Origin: a virus
Strand: one strand, 5' to 3'
Virus record (IMG/VR): IMGVR_UViG_3300021090_000032
Location: 1 to 48,637 of that record
Length of the DNA: 48,637 nucleotides
A model generated the notes under the pieces. The model saw nothing but the letters and a program-made list of their open reading frames with translations. It was not told the DNA's origin and did no database searches. The position numbers and the translations under genes are program-made. Below, in pieces: positions 6,899 to 14,442 of this stretch. Each line of letters opens with the position of its first letter. Position 1 is the stretch's first letter.

Positions 6899-7744
6899 AT
6901 GCCATCTCTTAGCGTAGTCAAACCCGCAGAGCGATTCAAGGCCATGCATGTCGGCCGTTCTGGAGGAGGTAAGACGGTAGGTGCGGCTTCGCTTGCACGA
7001 CTAGCTCCTCCCGGTGAGAAGATTTATATCTTCGACAATGATGGCAGAATCCGTCCGATCCTCAAGTTCTTCCCCGACCTTGTGGATAAGATTGACTTCG
7101 ACTCTTATGGTCCTAGTGCATTTGAGAAGCTATGGGATAAGTGTGGATGGCTAAACGATAACCCAGACAGATATTGGGGTGTCGTGATGGATGGTCTAAC
7201 CATGCTCGCGGATATGACCATCGATTATTCCATCGGTCTCTCTATAGCAAAGGAGAGTAAGTCCGACAAGATGAAGAAGGGCGTGCTTAATATGCCCGAG
7301 ATTCAAGACTATAAGGCAGAACAGAGAGGTGTATCCGCAGTCTTGGATGAGCTTCGCTCCTTCCCTCGCCACTTTATCCTTACTGCCCATCTCGTTACAG
7401 TTCAGTACAAGGTAATGGTGAAGGTGGGAGGTAAGTCAGTTCAGGAGGATCGAGTCGAGCGAAGCGTAGTCACTCAGGGAAGAAAGGTTGCACCAAAGGT
7501 TCCTATCTTCTTCGACGAGATTTACCTCTTCATGCCAGAGGTAGCAGGACTTATCGGCAATCCTCCGGAGTTTAAGGTTTATACCTGCGCCAACGAGTTT
7601 TATGAGGAGTGTCGTACTGCTCTTTCAATACCTACAACAATTGACTGGACCATGAAGCCCGGTGATCTGGGTCTCTATGAGCGGATCATGGAAGAGGTTA
7701 GGAAGAACTCGCCTGATCAAGCTGATAGACTATTGGAGAAGTAA
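6899..7744 (+). CDS. Sak4-like RecA-fold ATPase (phage recombination)
   Basis: ATG 6899; 281 aa. Walker A is GRSGGGKT at residues 19-26, the DND strand follows, and a Walker B-like strand YWGVVMDG lies near residue 95. The layout and size match the phage AAA_24/Sak4 group, RecA-core single-strand annealing or recombinase ATPases. The RecA-type motif ILTAHL follows Walker B. The SSB-like gene 300 nt downstream is a typical partner of Sak4 proteins. It probably promotes strand annealing in phage recombination. The ATPase fold is secure; Sak4 membership is an inference. Confidence 0.75.
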   Translation: MPSLSVVKPAERFKAMHVGRSGGGKTVGAASLARLAPPGEKIYIFDNDGRIRPILKFFPDLVDKIDFDSYGPSAFEKLWDKCGWLNDNPDRYWGVVMDGLTMLADMTIDYSIGLSIAKESKSDKMKKGVLNMPEIQDYKAEQRGVSAVLDELRSFPRHFILTAHLVTVQYKVMVKVGGKSVQEDRVERSVVTQGRKVAPKVPIFFDEIYLFMPEVAGLIGNPPEFKVYTCANEFYEECRTALSIPTTIDWTMKPGDLGLYERIMEEVRKNSPDQADRLLEK

Positions 7745-7745
7745 A

Positions 7746-7925
7746 ATGGGTTCCATAATACGTCAGATATGGGCATGTACAGTTTGTAAGACGAGAAGAA
7801 TTTGGGGAGCATCGGTCGTAAAAGATAAATTCGATGAACCTTTTCTGCACTGTGAAATCTGTAATAATCATACGAAACACGTCTTTATAGAGCACGAAAT
7901 AAATAATCCAAAAGAACTCCCGTAA
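7746..7925 (+). CDS. Zinc-ribbon mini-protein, 59 aa
   Basis: ATG 7746 lies 1 nt after the Sak4-like stop; an in-frame start at 7662 would lie inside that gene. It carries CTVCKTRR and CEICNNH, a regular CxxC-x25-CxxC ribbon with little else. Function unknown; it lies between the recombination ATPase and the SSB-like gene. Confidence 0.55.
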   Translation: MGSIIRQIWACTVCKTRRIWGASVVKDKFDEPFLHCEICNNHTKHVFIEHEINNPKELP

Positions 7926-8033
7926 GGAGAGGTCTCTTACGTGTTCTCTCCCTGGAGACTCGGACTACTGAACGCCGACGATCCAAAAGAGAATACGTGC
8001 TAACCAACCACGCAAAATGAAAAGGAAGTCAAT

Positions 8034-8423
8034 ATGTCAATCAAGATGAGATACTCGGCCGAAGACCTGCTCCGTGGAACGCTCATGGAGGAGGCAGAAT
8101 GGTATCCTGTGCTCGTCAAGGATATCCGTGAGGATGCGGCCGAGACTGACGGTTCGCAGAACGTCATCGTCGAGCTTGTCATCGAGGATGGCAAGTACAA
8201 GGGTGTCCCCGTGTTGCGGTACTTCAACGAGAAGGCGCCCGGCTTCATCAAGGACTTTGCCGCCGCAAATGGCATCGACCTCGAAGCCAAGGGTGGCGTG
8301 TTCGAGTTCGAGTCCACGAAGGGCAAGCACATCGACGCGTTCATCGAGCAGCGTAAGGACAACAAGGGCAACATGCAGAACAACGTGTCGCGGTTCCGTA
8401 AGCGTCAGCAGATCGTGGCGTAG
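8034..8423 (+). CDS. SSB-like / DUF669-like single-strand DNA-binding protein
   Basis: ATG 8034 follows AAAAGGAAGTCA; 129 aa. The sequence has the strand pattern of an OB-type domain: EWYPVLVKDIRED, then NVIVELVIEDGKYKGVPVLRYFN, then a helix (APGFIKDFAAANGID). This matches phage DUF669-type proteins that stand next to Sak4 or RecT genes. It ends in a basic tail (FRKRQQIVA) and lacks the acidic tip usual for bacterial SSB. Codons are strongly GC-biased compared with its neighbours, as expected for a highly expressed or recently acquired gene. Confidence 0.6.
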   Translation: MSIKMRYSAEDLLRGTLMEEAEWYPVLVKDIREDAAETDGSQNVIVELVIEDGKYKGVPVLRYFNEKAPGFIKDFAAANGIDLEAKGGVFEFESTKGKHIDAFIEQRKDNKGNMQNNVSRFRKRQQIVA

Positions 8424-8430
8424 TTCGTAT

Positions 8431-8527
8431 GGTGGGGCTCTCCACAAGGCGAAGGTTATGGTCAGATGTTGCCAAGCTTGTTGACGCCTAAGAGGGATAC
8501 TAAAGCCTACCAGCTATAGCCCCCACC
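8431..8527 (+). ncRNA. Putative structured RNA element between SSB-like and acidic genes
   Basis: Bases 8431-8437 (GGTGGGG) pair with 8521-8527 (CCCCACC), extended by CT/AG around one bulged C at 8520. Nested inside are CTC 8438-8440 with GAG 8492-8494 as an alternative extension, and AGGCG 8447-8451 with CGCCT 8485-8489. The 7-bp closing stem looks like a tRNA acceptor, but there is no T-arm. It may be a processing or regulatory element within the operon. It matches no family I know. Confidence 0.4.
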
Positions 8528-8559
8528 ACCTTCTAAACAGTTCTCTAGGAGACAAATAG

Positions 8560-8736
8560 ATGTATAAGATGAGCGCTGACGAACCCGTGAAGGAACCAAC
8601 CGTCGACGATCTCGAGAAGGAAGAGGAAGTCGAGAAGAAGGAAGAGAAGGAAGAGTCGGATGAGGAGGATGATGACGACGACGACGATGACGATGACGAC
8701 GATTCGGATGATGGGGACGAGAAGGCCCCTGGATAG
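8560..8736 (+). CDS. Extremely acidic mini-protein with twelve-Asp run, 58 aa
   Basis: ATG 8560 has CTAGGAGACAAATAG upstream. The protein is Glu/Lys-rich in the middle and has twelve consecutive Asp residues at 37-48, then SDDGDEKAPG. It is intrinsically disordered and could mimic DNA or act as a detached acidic tail. Its position right after the SSB-like gene, which has no acidic tail, suggests that the two work together (inference). A terminator follows. Confidence 0.55.
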   Translation: MYKMSADEPVKEPTVDDLEKEEEVEKKEEKEESDEEDDDDDDDDDDDDSDDGDEKAPG

Positions 8737-8753
8737 CTAGCTCTCTGGGTGTA

Positions 8754-8781
8754 GCCCCGAACCCTGATATCGGGGCGTTTT
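8754..8781 (+). terminator. Rho-independent terminator
   Basis: GCCCCGA (8754-8760) and TCGGGGC (8770-8776) form a perfect 7-bp stem with a 9-nt loop, followed by GTTTT. It ends the recombination/SSB transcript 18 nt after the acidic gene. Confidence 0.8.
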
Positions 8782-8900
8782 GAGATGATAAGGTGGATCA
8801 TCCACTTATCTGGTTAACCCAGAGTCAGATGGATCAAATTGATAAATCCATGCCAGGCTATCTAGATTTTTATCGTGGATCGAGAAAAAATGGAGATGAT

Positions 8901-9722
8901 ATGAGCGAGAATGTTATTATCTATCACAAGGATTGCTTTGACGGAGTGACTGGAGCATGGATCGTTAATAAGTATTTGAGGGATAAAGGAGAAAGAGATA
9001 TTCAACTGACTCCTGCAACCTATGGAGACCTTCCTCCTAATGTAAAGAATAAGAAGGTTGTTATCGTTGACTTCTCCTATCCTCGAACCATTCTGGATAA
9101 GATGCTCGCTGATGCTGAATCCCTCATCGTCCTCGATCATCACAAGACAGCAGCCGAGGATCTTAAGTACTTTCCCCATGCTGTCTTCGATATGGATCGG
9201 AGCGGCGCGGGTATTGCTTGGGATTGGTTCTTCCTCGGTAAGCCTCGTCCTTGGCTAGTCAACTGTGTCGAGGATCGTGATCTCTGGAAGTTCTCTCTGC
9301 CTCTGACCAAAGCTCAGATGGCTTACATCGCTTCCATTCCCATGAACCTAGAATTTTGGGAAGAGCTATCTCAAGAGGGCGCTGAAGACGTTGCAGTCTA
9401 CGGACGGTCCATCCTCAAGTACATCGAAAACTATGGCCACAAGTCCATCGAGCATGCAAGCATGCATGAACTTGGTGGTTATGCTTTCTGGATCATCAAT
9501 GTTTCCTATCAGAACTGTTCCGATCACCTCGATCTCATGATGAAGGTGAAAGACTGGCCCCTCTCCGCCTACTTCTTCCTGCGAGGTGATGGTAAGTGGC
9601 AGTTCGGCATGAGGTCTCGAGGAGACTTCGACGTTAGCGAGGTCGCTAAGAAGTATGGCGGCGGTGGTCACAAGAACGCGGCAGGATTTGTGGTTGATGA
9701 ACTACCTTGGATAAAGAAATAA
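8901..9722 (+). CDS. DHH/DHHA1-family phosphoesterase
   Basis: ATG 8901 has GGAG upstream and gives the usual DHH N-terminus (MSENVIIYHKDCFDG). In-frame starts at 8793 and 8829 would add a segment foreign to the family. Motifs: D11/D14 in the first strand, VDFSY, the signature D79-H80-H81, and a C-terminal DHHA1 loop GGGGHKNAAGF near 254-264. The family includes RecJ exonuclease and NrnA-type nanoRNases/pAp phosphatases. The short 273-aa form fits an oligonucleotide- or pAp-degrading enzyme and recycles nucleotides during phage replication. Manganese-dependent by family knowledge. Confidence 0.85.
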   Translation: MSENVIIYHKDCFDGVTGAWIVNKYLRDKGERDIQLTPATYGDLPPNVKNKKVVIVDFSYPRTILDKMLADAESLIVLDHHKTAAEDLKYFPHAVFDMDRSGAGIAWDWFFLGKPRPWLVNCVEDRDLWKFSLPLTKAQMAYIASIPMNLEFWEELSQEGAEDVAVYGRSILKYIENYGHKSIEHASMHELGGYAFWIINVSYQNCSDHLDLMMKVKDWPLSAYFFLRGDGKWQFGMRSRGDFDVSEVAKKYGGGGHKNAAGFVVDELPWIKK

Positions 9723-10081
9723 TGGATATAGAAGAGACGATGAAGGCTATTCGAGCTAACTGTAAGCGGCTCGGATGGGATGCAAGGGTTCCTTCCTACA
9801 ATCCTGCTATGTTCTCTGAAAAGATGCTACTCGTTGTTTCAGAGATTAGTGAGGCTCTTGAGGAGTTTCGTAATCATCGTGGTTTGAATGAGGTCTATTT
9901 TACTCATGACCCAACTAACAGACTTGCAAAACCGGAGGGCATTCCAATCGAGCTTGCAGATGTGATCATTCGCATCTTCGACTTCTGTGAGGCAAACGAT
10001 ATTGATATCGTCAGCGCGTTAGAAGCTAAGATGAGATTCAATGAACTCCGCCCCTTTAGACATGGAAATAAACTAGCATGA
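9722..10081 (+). CDS. MazG-like nucleotide pyrophosphohydrolase
   Basis: ATG 9722 shares its A with the preceding stop (TAATG); 119 aa. It carries the all-alpha NTP-pyrophosphatase pattern: EKMLLVVSEISEALEEFR (E-x2-E-x3-E) then PIELADVIIRIFDFC (E-x2-D) and a third helix. Such enzymes hydrolyse non-canonical or excess (d)NTPs, or lower ppGpp in phage-infected cells. Coupled by ATGA to the ParB-methyltransferase gene. Confidence 0.8.
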   Translation: MDIEETMKAIRANCKRLGWDARVPSYNPAMFSEKMLLVVSEISEALEEFRNHRGLNEVYFTHDPTNRLAKPEGIPIELADVIIRIFDFCEANDIDIVSALEAKMRFNELRPFRHGNKLA

Positions 10082-11355
10082 AGGAACTAGAGACAATACA
10101 TATACCCATCCAGCTTCTTAATTGCGAGGACGTTCCGGTAGATGATTTCATTACGGAACTGTCTGAATCCATCAAGACGAATGGATTGATGAATCCGATT
10201 ACTGTTCAGGCTCTGAACGGGGTGGAAACCCGATTCGTTGTCAAGGCAGGAAAGAAGAGATTCAAGGCCCTTCAACTCCTTGCAGTCATAAACATTCCAT
10301 GTCGTGTCGTCTCAGGAGATGAAACTGAGATGAAGTTAGTGACCATCGAGGAGAATTTAAGGAGAACGAATCTTCCCTGGTATGAGATAGCTACACTCGT
10401 GGCCGACTGGCATGAGACCCGGCAGGCTCAACATGGAATAAGTCCAGGAATTAAGGGAAAGGCGAAGAGAGAAAATCCTGGATGGTCAATGAGGGATACG
10501 GCCGAAGAACTAAAAATGTCCCTCGGCTTTATTTCTGAAGCAGTCATGGTGGCACGAGCAGTAGCGAAAGATCCAACTCTTCGAAAGATTAGCGACCGAG
10601 ATACAGCTGTACGTCTTGTACGAAGTGCAACGAAGAGAATCGAAGCTGAGGCCTATGCGTCGGCTCCGGTTGAGTTTGCAGTTAATCAAGTCTACAATGG
10701 TCCGGCTGCGGAGATCCTTAAGAGGTTCGACCAGCATACTTTTAACGCCTGCATTACCGATCCTCCGTGGCTTAAATATATCGACGCGAAGTTAACTCGT
10801 GACGACGAGACATTGCCGGTTTTCAAAGAGTTGTACAGAGTAATGAAAACCGACTCCTTCCTTTATCTCTTCGTCGGCTTTGACGACTTCTACTCCTACC
10901 AGCGTCGACTGCCGGAGTACGGTTTCTCTGTGTCGAAGACGCCGCTGATCTGGATTAAGAAGGAGCTTCGTCTAAGAGAAGAATCAAAGGAAGCTTACCT
11001 CCATGGTGTAACCTTCTCCAAGGGATCGAGGGCCTGGGAATATTCACGGGACTTCGAGCTGATAGTCCTAGCGGTTAAGGGTTCTCCGGCTCTCGTCGAA
11101 TCAGTGACTCAGAGCTCGATCAAGGCCTTCGCTCCGGTTCCTCCAGTTAAACTTGTTCATCCTAACGAGAAGCCCGTAGGCCTGATCGTCAATCTCCTCG
11201 AGGATTGCTCCCATGAGGGATCACTCATCATCGATCCGTTCTCTGGCAGTGGTGCCCACCTCGAAGCCTGTGCTCAGACGGGGAGGAGATACATCGGTAT
11301 CGAGAGGGATCATGAGAGATATATCAGTATCAAGGAAAGGCTGGCGAAGAAATGA
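10078..11355 (+). CDS. ParB-domain / DNA methyltransferase fusion
   Basis: ATG 10078 overlaps the MazG stop (ATGA); 425 aa. Residues 1-110 are a ParB/Srx-type N-terminal domain (VKAGKKRFKALQLL, IEENLRRTNLPWYEIA). Residues 140-200 are helical with a KMSLGFISEAV helix-turn-helix. Residues 210-425 are an adenine/cytosine-N methyltransferase with DPPW (228-231) before DPFSGSG (386-392), the order of beta-class enzymes. Both halves look intact. It may methylate phage DNA at sites chosen by the ParB/HTH part, protecting against restriction or marking DNA for segregation. The dispersed palindromes in this genome are candidate targets (inference). Confidence 0.8.
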   Translation: MKELETIHIPIQLLNCEDVPVDDFITELSESIKTNGLMNPITVQALNGVETRFVVKAGKKRFKALQLLAVINIPCRVVSGDETEMKLVTIEENLRRTNLPWYEIATLVADWHETRQAQHGISPGIKGKAKRENPGWSMRDTAEELKMSLGFISEAVMVARAVAKDPTLRKISDRDTAVRLVRSATKRIEAEAYASAPVEFAVNQVYNGPAAEILKRFDQHTFNACITDPPWLKYIDAKLTRDDETLPVFKELYRVMKTDSFLYLFVGFDDFYSYQRRLPEYGFSVSKTPLIWIKKELRLREESKEAYLHGVTFSKGSRAWEYSRDFELIVLAVKGSPALVESVTQSSIKAFAPVPPVKLVHPNEKPVGLIVNLLEDCSHEGSLIIDPFSGSGAHLEACAQTGRRYIGIERDHERYISIKERLAKK

Positions 11356-11684
11356 AAGCCACACCTGAGCAAATCCAACGAGGCGTTGAGAAGCTGATCG
11401 AGGATCTTCCTGATTACAGCTTCGCTGATGATCTCCTTATAGCCGCTGCTCGTCGTGCAGTAGGAACTAATCAGTGGATCGACGATATCGATGGAAGAGA
11501 GGATTATAAGCGGGATATCTATAGAGCTCTAAAGGTTCTAGGAGGAGTCAAGATTCAAGAGGATAAGTTGACAAGAGAGGATCTAGCGGATCTGAACGAT
11601 GCCTTGGAATGGCTTAACTCAGTTCCTAGACATCCAGATATCGAGAAAGCTATACAAAAAATAAAGAAAGCGATGAAGTCGTGA
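11352..11684 (+). CDS. Hypothetical helical protein, 110 aa
   Basis: ATG 11352 overlaps the methyltransferase stop (ATGA), and its stop overlaps the next GTG. Entirely helical and charged (YSFADDLLIAAARRAVG, a later LNDALEWLNSV). Not recognised. Position between the methyltransferase and HNH-like genes suggests a replication-module accessory. Confidence 0.6.
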   Translation: MKATPEQIQRGVEKLIEDLPDYSFADDLLIAAARRAVGTNQWIDDIDGREDYKRDIYRALKVLGGVKIQEDKLTREDLADLNDALEWLNSVPRHPDIEKAIQKIKKAMKS

Positions 11685-11938
11685 CAGCTTCCTGGGCAGG
11701 GAAGATGGAGGACCCGAGACAAGCCTGGGGAGGACATTGTATCTGGTGTGGAACTGAAGGATACGATAAGAACCGTCTAGAGTTCTGCCATCTTCCTGGT
11801 AAACCAACTAACATGAGTGGATCAAGTCGAGGACTATCTCGAAGATACTATGATGTTAAGCGTAATCCATCCAACTATGTACTCTTGTGTATGAATCATC
11901 ACATCGAGTTAGATAAGAGGGGAGGAGGAAAGAAATGA
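11681..11938 (+). CDS. HNH-endonuclease-like zinc protein, 85 aa
   Basis: GTG 11681 overlaps the previous stop (GTGA); ATG 11705 is the alternative. Motifs: CIWCG, then LEFCHL, then NYVLLCMNHHIELD. The CxxC knuckle, His-containing middle strand and final NHH helix resemble the beta-beta-alpha-metal fold of HNH nucleases. At 85 aa it is at the short end of the family, so it may be a minimal nuclease or a degenerate DNA-binding form. It precedes the polymerase, a common place for phage HNH genes. Confidence 0.6.
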   Translation: MTASWAGKMEDPRQAWGGHCIWCGTEGYDKNRLEFCHLPGKPTNMSGSSRGLSRRYYDVKRNPSNYVLLCMNHHIELDKRGGGKK

Positions 11939-14442
11939 GCGGAGCTAAATACGTCCCGGGCTATGGCTCCTCCTCTGCTCAGCTTATCGTCTGTGGCGAG
12001 GCTCCGGGTAAGCATGAAGAGGAGGAGGGTAAACCTTTCGTAGGTCCTACTGGTCAAGAAACGAGGTCTATGCTACGTACTGCAGGTATAGCTCCCGAAT
12101 CTTGTTTCTACATGAATGTATTTCCATATAGGCCACCTGGCAATGACATTAAACTTGCAGCCCAAACAGGACATACGATCGAAGAGTGTATCCCCGATAT
12201 GTGGGAGACAATCAAGGCCATCAAGGCAGCTGGAGGAGGAAAATGTATCCTCGCCCTTGGAGCCCTTGCTCTTAACGCGCTCACAGGTGAGACTGGTATC
12301 AAAAAGTGGCGTGGTTCTATTCTTCCAAGTCTATACGCTAACGCGAAGATAGTTCCATCGATCCATCCAGCAAACCTCTTTGAGAGAAGAGGAGCAAAAG
12401 GACTCTTCCCCTACTCTGCTAAAGTCTATATGCAATTAGACTTCAAACGAGCAGTGGAGGAAAGTATGTCCGAGGAGTTAGAACTTCCCCGTCCCTTTCT
12501 TCATACAGCTAAACGACATATAGAACTCTATGACTTTATAGAGAGGAAGGTAGAGAAGCAGGGCAAGTTTATAATGTCTACCGACATCGAGGCGTTGAGG
12601 TGTATACCGATGATGTGTGGACTTGCCTTTGATAAACATGAAGGGCTTTCTTTTCCCCTTATCAATCTCACTCAACTTGATCCCAACTTTTACGTCCCCG
12701 ACTATGAGATTGCGAAAATGTGGCGGCTCCTAGATAAGCTCTTTAGAGATCCTCGTATAAAGATTCTTGGTCAGAACTTCAAGTATGACCAAGAGAAACT
12801 AGAGCCTATCGGATTCCGTTTCCCTAACGGTATCTACGCCGATAACTCTCTCCTCGGTAAGCTTGTAAATCCTGAATTTCCGGCATCCCAAGAATTCATG
12901 ACCTCGATATATACTCGTCAGCCTTATTACAAGGACGAGTATCGAGAATATAATCCAAAGAAAGATCCACTTAAGAGGGTTTTCGATTACAACGGTCTCG
13001 ACGTTGTAACGGCTTCATGGATCTTTGACGAGCTAATCTCAGAGGCTAGAGAGATAGGGCTTGAGGACTTCTTCTTCAACTTCATGATGCCTCTCCATCC
13101 CATCTATAAGGAGATGGAAGAGTTAGGCATGGAGGTTGACTTCGAGGTACGAGATAAACTGTTCGCCAAGTATACTGAACAACAGTTAAGGTTAGAAGAT
13201 GAACTCTTTGAGCTCGTAGGTCACCCTGTCAATGTCAACTCCACTAAGCAGGTACCATTCCTCCTCTATGAAACACTAAAACTTCCCCGACGTAAAGATG
13301 CAGCAGAGGATACCCTTGTACAATTACTGGCAAACAGAATCAAAGATGACCGGAGAAAAAAGATTGTTAACCTCATCATCGACATCCGACGCATCAGGAA
13401 CGCGAAAACGAAAATCGCGTTCCGTCCGGATTATGACGGTCGTATGCGAACCAACTTCCGCATTGCAGGAACGGAAGCTGGTCGCACATCTACATCGATT
13501 CTTAAGCGGCCAGTTCGATTGCATCAAATGGGTCTCAGTGGGCACTCCATCACGAAACATGGAGAATTCGGTGGTGATATACGTACCATGTTCGTTCCTA
13601 CGAAACTTAAAGCCACTGGATCAGAGAAGCTCATCTTTATCAACTCGGACCTATCACAAGCTGAGGCCCGCGTTGTTGGACTTCTATCGGAAGATGAGGA
13701 GCTTCTATCTTGGTTCGCCCAGAAAATAGATGTTCATGGTCGAACAGCGGGATTCATATTCGGTGGTAAAGAGGAAGACTACTCCAAGACTAAAGAGCAT
13801 CCTGATCCACCCGAGCGACATATTGGTAAGATAGGAAGGCACGCCTATGGCTATGGAACGTCAGCCAAGAAACTCATGCTCGAAGCTAATACTCAAGCTC
13901 GACGATTCCATATTGATATTCAAATTAGTGAATGGAGAGCTAAGCAAATTCTCTCCATCATGGATGAGAAGGCTCCAAAGATATCTCAGGTGTATTGGCC
14001 CGCAGTTAGGGCTATCGCTCACGGGAACCGTATCATTCGGACAGCTCACGGACGAATTAGACAATTCCTTAATCGTCTCAACGACGATCTTTACCGAGAG
14101 ATGTACTCGTATATCCCGCAGGCGGACGTCTCCGATCATCTTAAAGAAGCCATGATACTTAACAAGAAAAAGTTTAAGCATCACATCCGCTATGTCATGG
14201 AAGCACATGACGCCTTCACAGCTGAAATACCTGTATCGGCTCAGCAGGATGTGGCTGGATATACGAAGGAGGTAATGGAAAGACCTATTAGCTTCGAACA
14301 GTGTACCATTTCTAGGGGAGAACTTATCATCCCTTGCGACATTGAATTTGGAGAGAACTATAAGGACTTTAAGAAATGGAAAGGACCAATTGAGTTGGAT
14401 CGACGAAGTGATGGAAGCAACGGCGGAGGCGGAAACTCCTAG
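11935..14442 (+). CDS. Uracil-DNA glycosylase / DNA polymerase I fusion
   Basis: ATG 11935 overlaps the previous stop; 835 aa. Residues 1-150 are a uracil-DNA glycosylase of family-4 type: GEAPG (21-25), PFVG, N61 with RPPGND, and SIHPAN with H144-P145. The N-terminal CxxC that holds the iron-sulfur cluster in family 4 is absent. Residues 210-370 are a 3'-5' exonuclease (D217-x-E219, N281/D285, Y352/D356). The rest is a PolA palm: motif A around D572, the O-helix with R628, K632, H636, Y640, and motif C as H758-D759-A760. H636 sits where E. coli has F762, and the usual Glu after the motif C Asp is Ala. Replicative polymerase of the phage. Confidence 0.85.
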   Translation: MSGAKYVPGYGSSSAQLIVCGEAPGKHEEEEGKPFVGPTGQETRSMLRTAGIAPESCFYMNVFPYRPPGNDIKLAAQTGHTIEECIPDMWETIKAIKAAGGGKCILALGALALNALTGETGIKKWRGSILPSLYANAKIVPSIHPANLFERRGAKGLFPYSAKVYMQLDFKRAVEESMSEELELPRPFLHTAKRHIELYDFIERKVEKQGKFIMSTDIEALRCIPMMCGLAFDKHEGLSFPLINLTQLDPNFYVPDYEIAKMWRLLDKLFRDPRIKILGQNFKYDQEKLEPIGFRFPNGIYADNSLLGKLVNPEFPASQEFMTSIYTRQPYYKDEYREYNPKKDPLKRVFDYNGLDVVTASWIFDELISEAREIGLEDFFFNFMMPLHPIYKEMEELGMEVDFEVRDKLFAKYTEQQLRLEDELFELVGHPVNVNSTKQVPFLLYETLKLPRRKDAAEDTLVQLLANRIKDDRRKKIVNLIIDIRRIRNAKTKIAFRPDYDGRMRTNFRIAGTEAGRTSTSILKRPVRLHQMGLSGHSITKHGEFGGDIRTMFVPTKLKATGSEKLIFINSDLSQAEARVVGLLSEDEELLSWFAQKIDVHGRTAGFIFGGKEEDYSKTKEHPDPPERHIGKIGRHAYGYGTSAKKLMLEANTQARRFHIDIQISEWRAKQILSIMDEKAPKISQVYWPAVRAIAHGNRIIRTAHGRIRQFLNRLNDDLYREMYSYIPQADVSDHLKEAMILNKKKFKHHIRYVMEAHDAFTAEIPVSAQQDVAGYTKEVMERPISFEQCTISRGELIIPCDIEFGENYKDFKKWKGPIELDRRSDGSNGGGGNS

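Noticed and set aside
8431-8527. tRNA gene
   Set aside because: The acceptor-like stem is present but there is no T-arm TTC loop, no proper anticodon arm and no CCA end.
8514-8801. Leftward ORF with a long Ser run
   Set aside because: The Ser run is the antisense of the poly-Asp codons in the 8560 gene, which has a ribosome site and terminator.
9100-9500. Expected extra palindrome copy at half-way between 1986 and 16562
   Set aside because: No GTTCA-N5-TGAAC or close variant was found there, which weakens the even-spacing idea.
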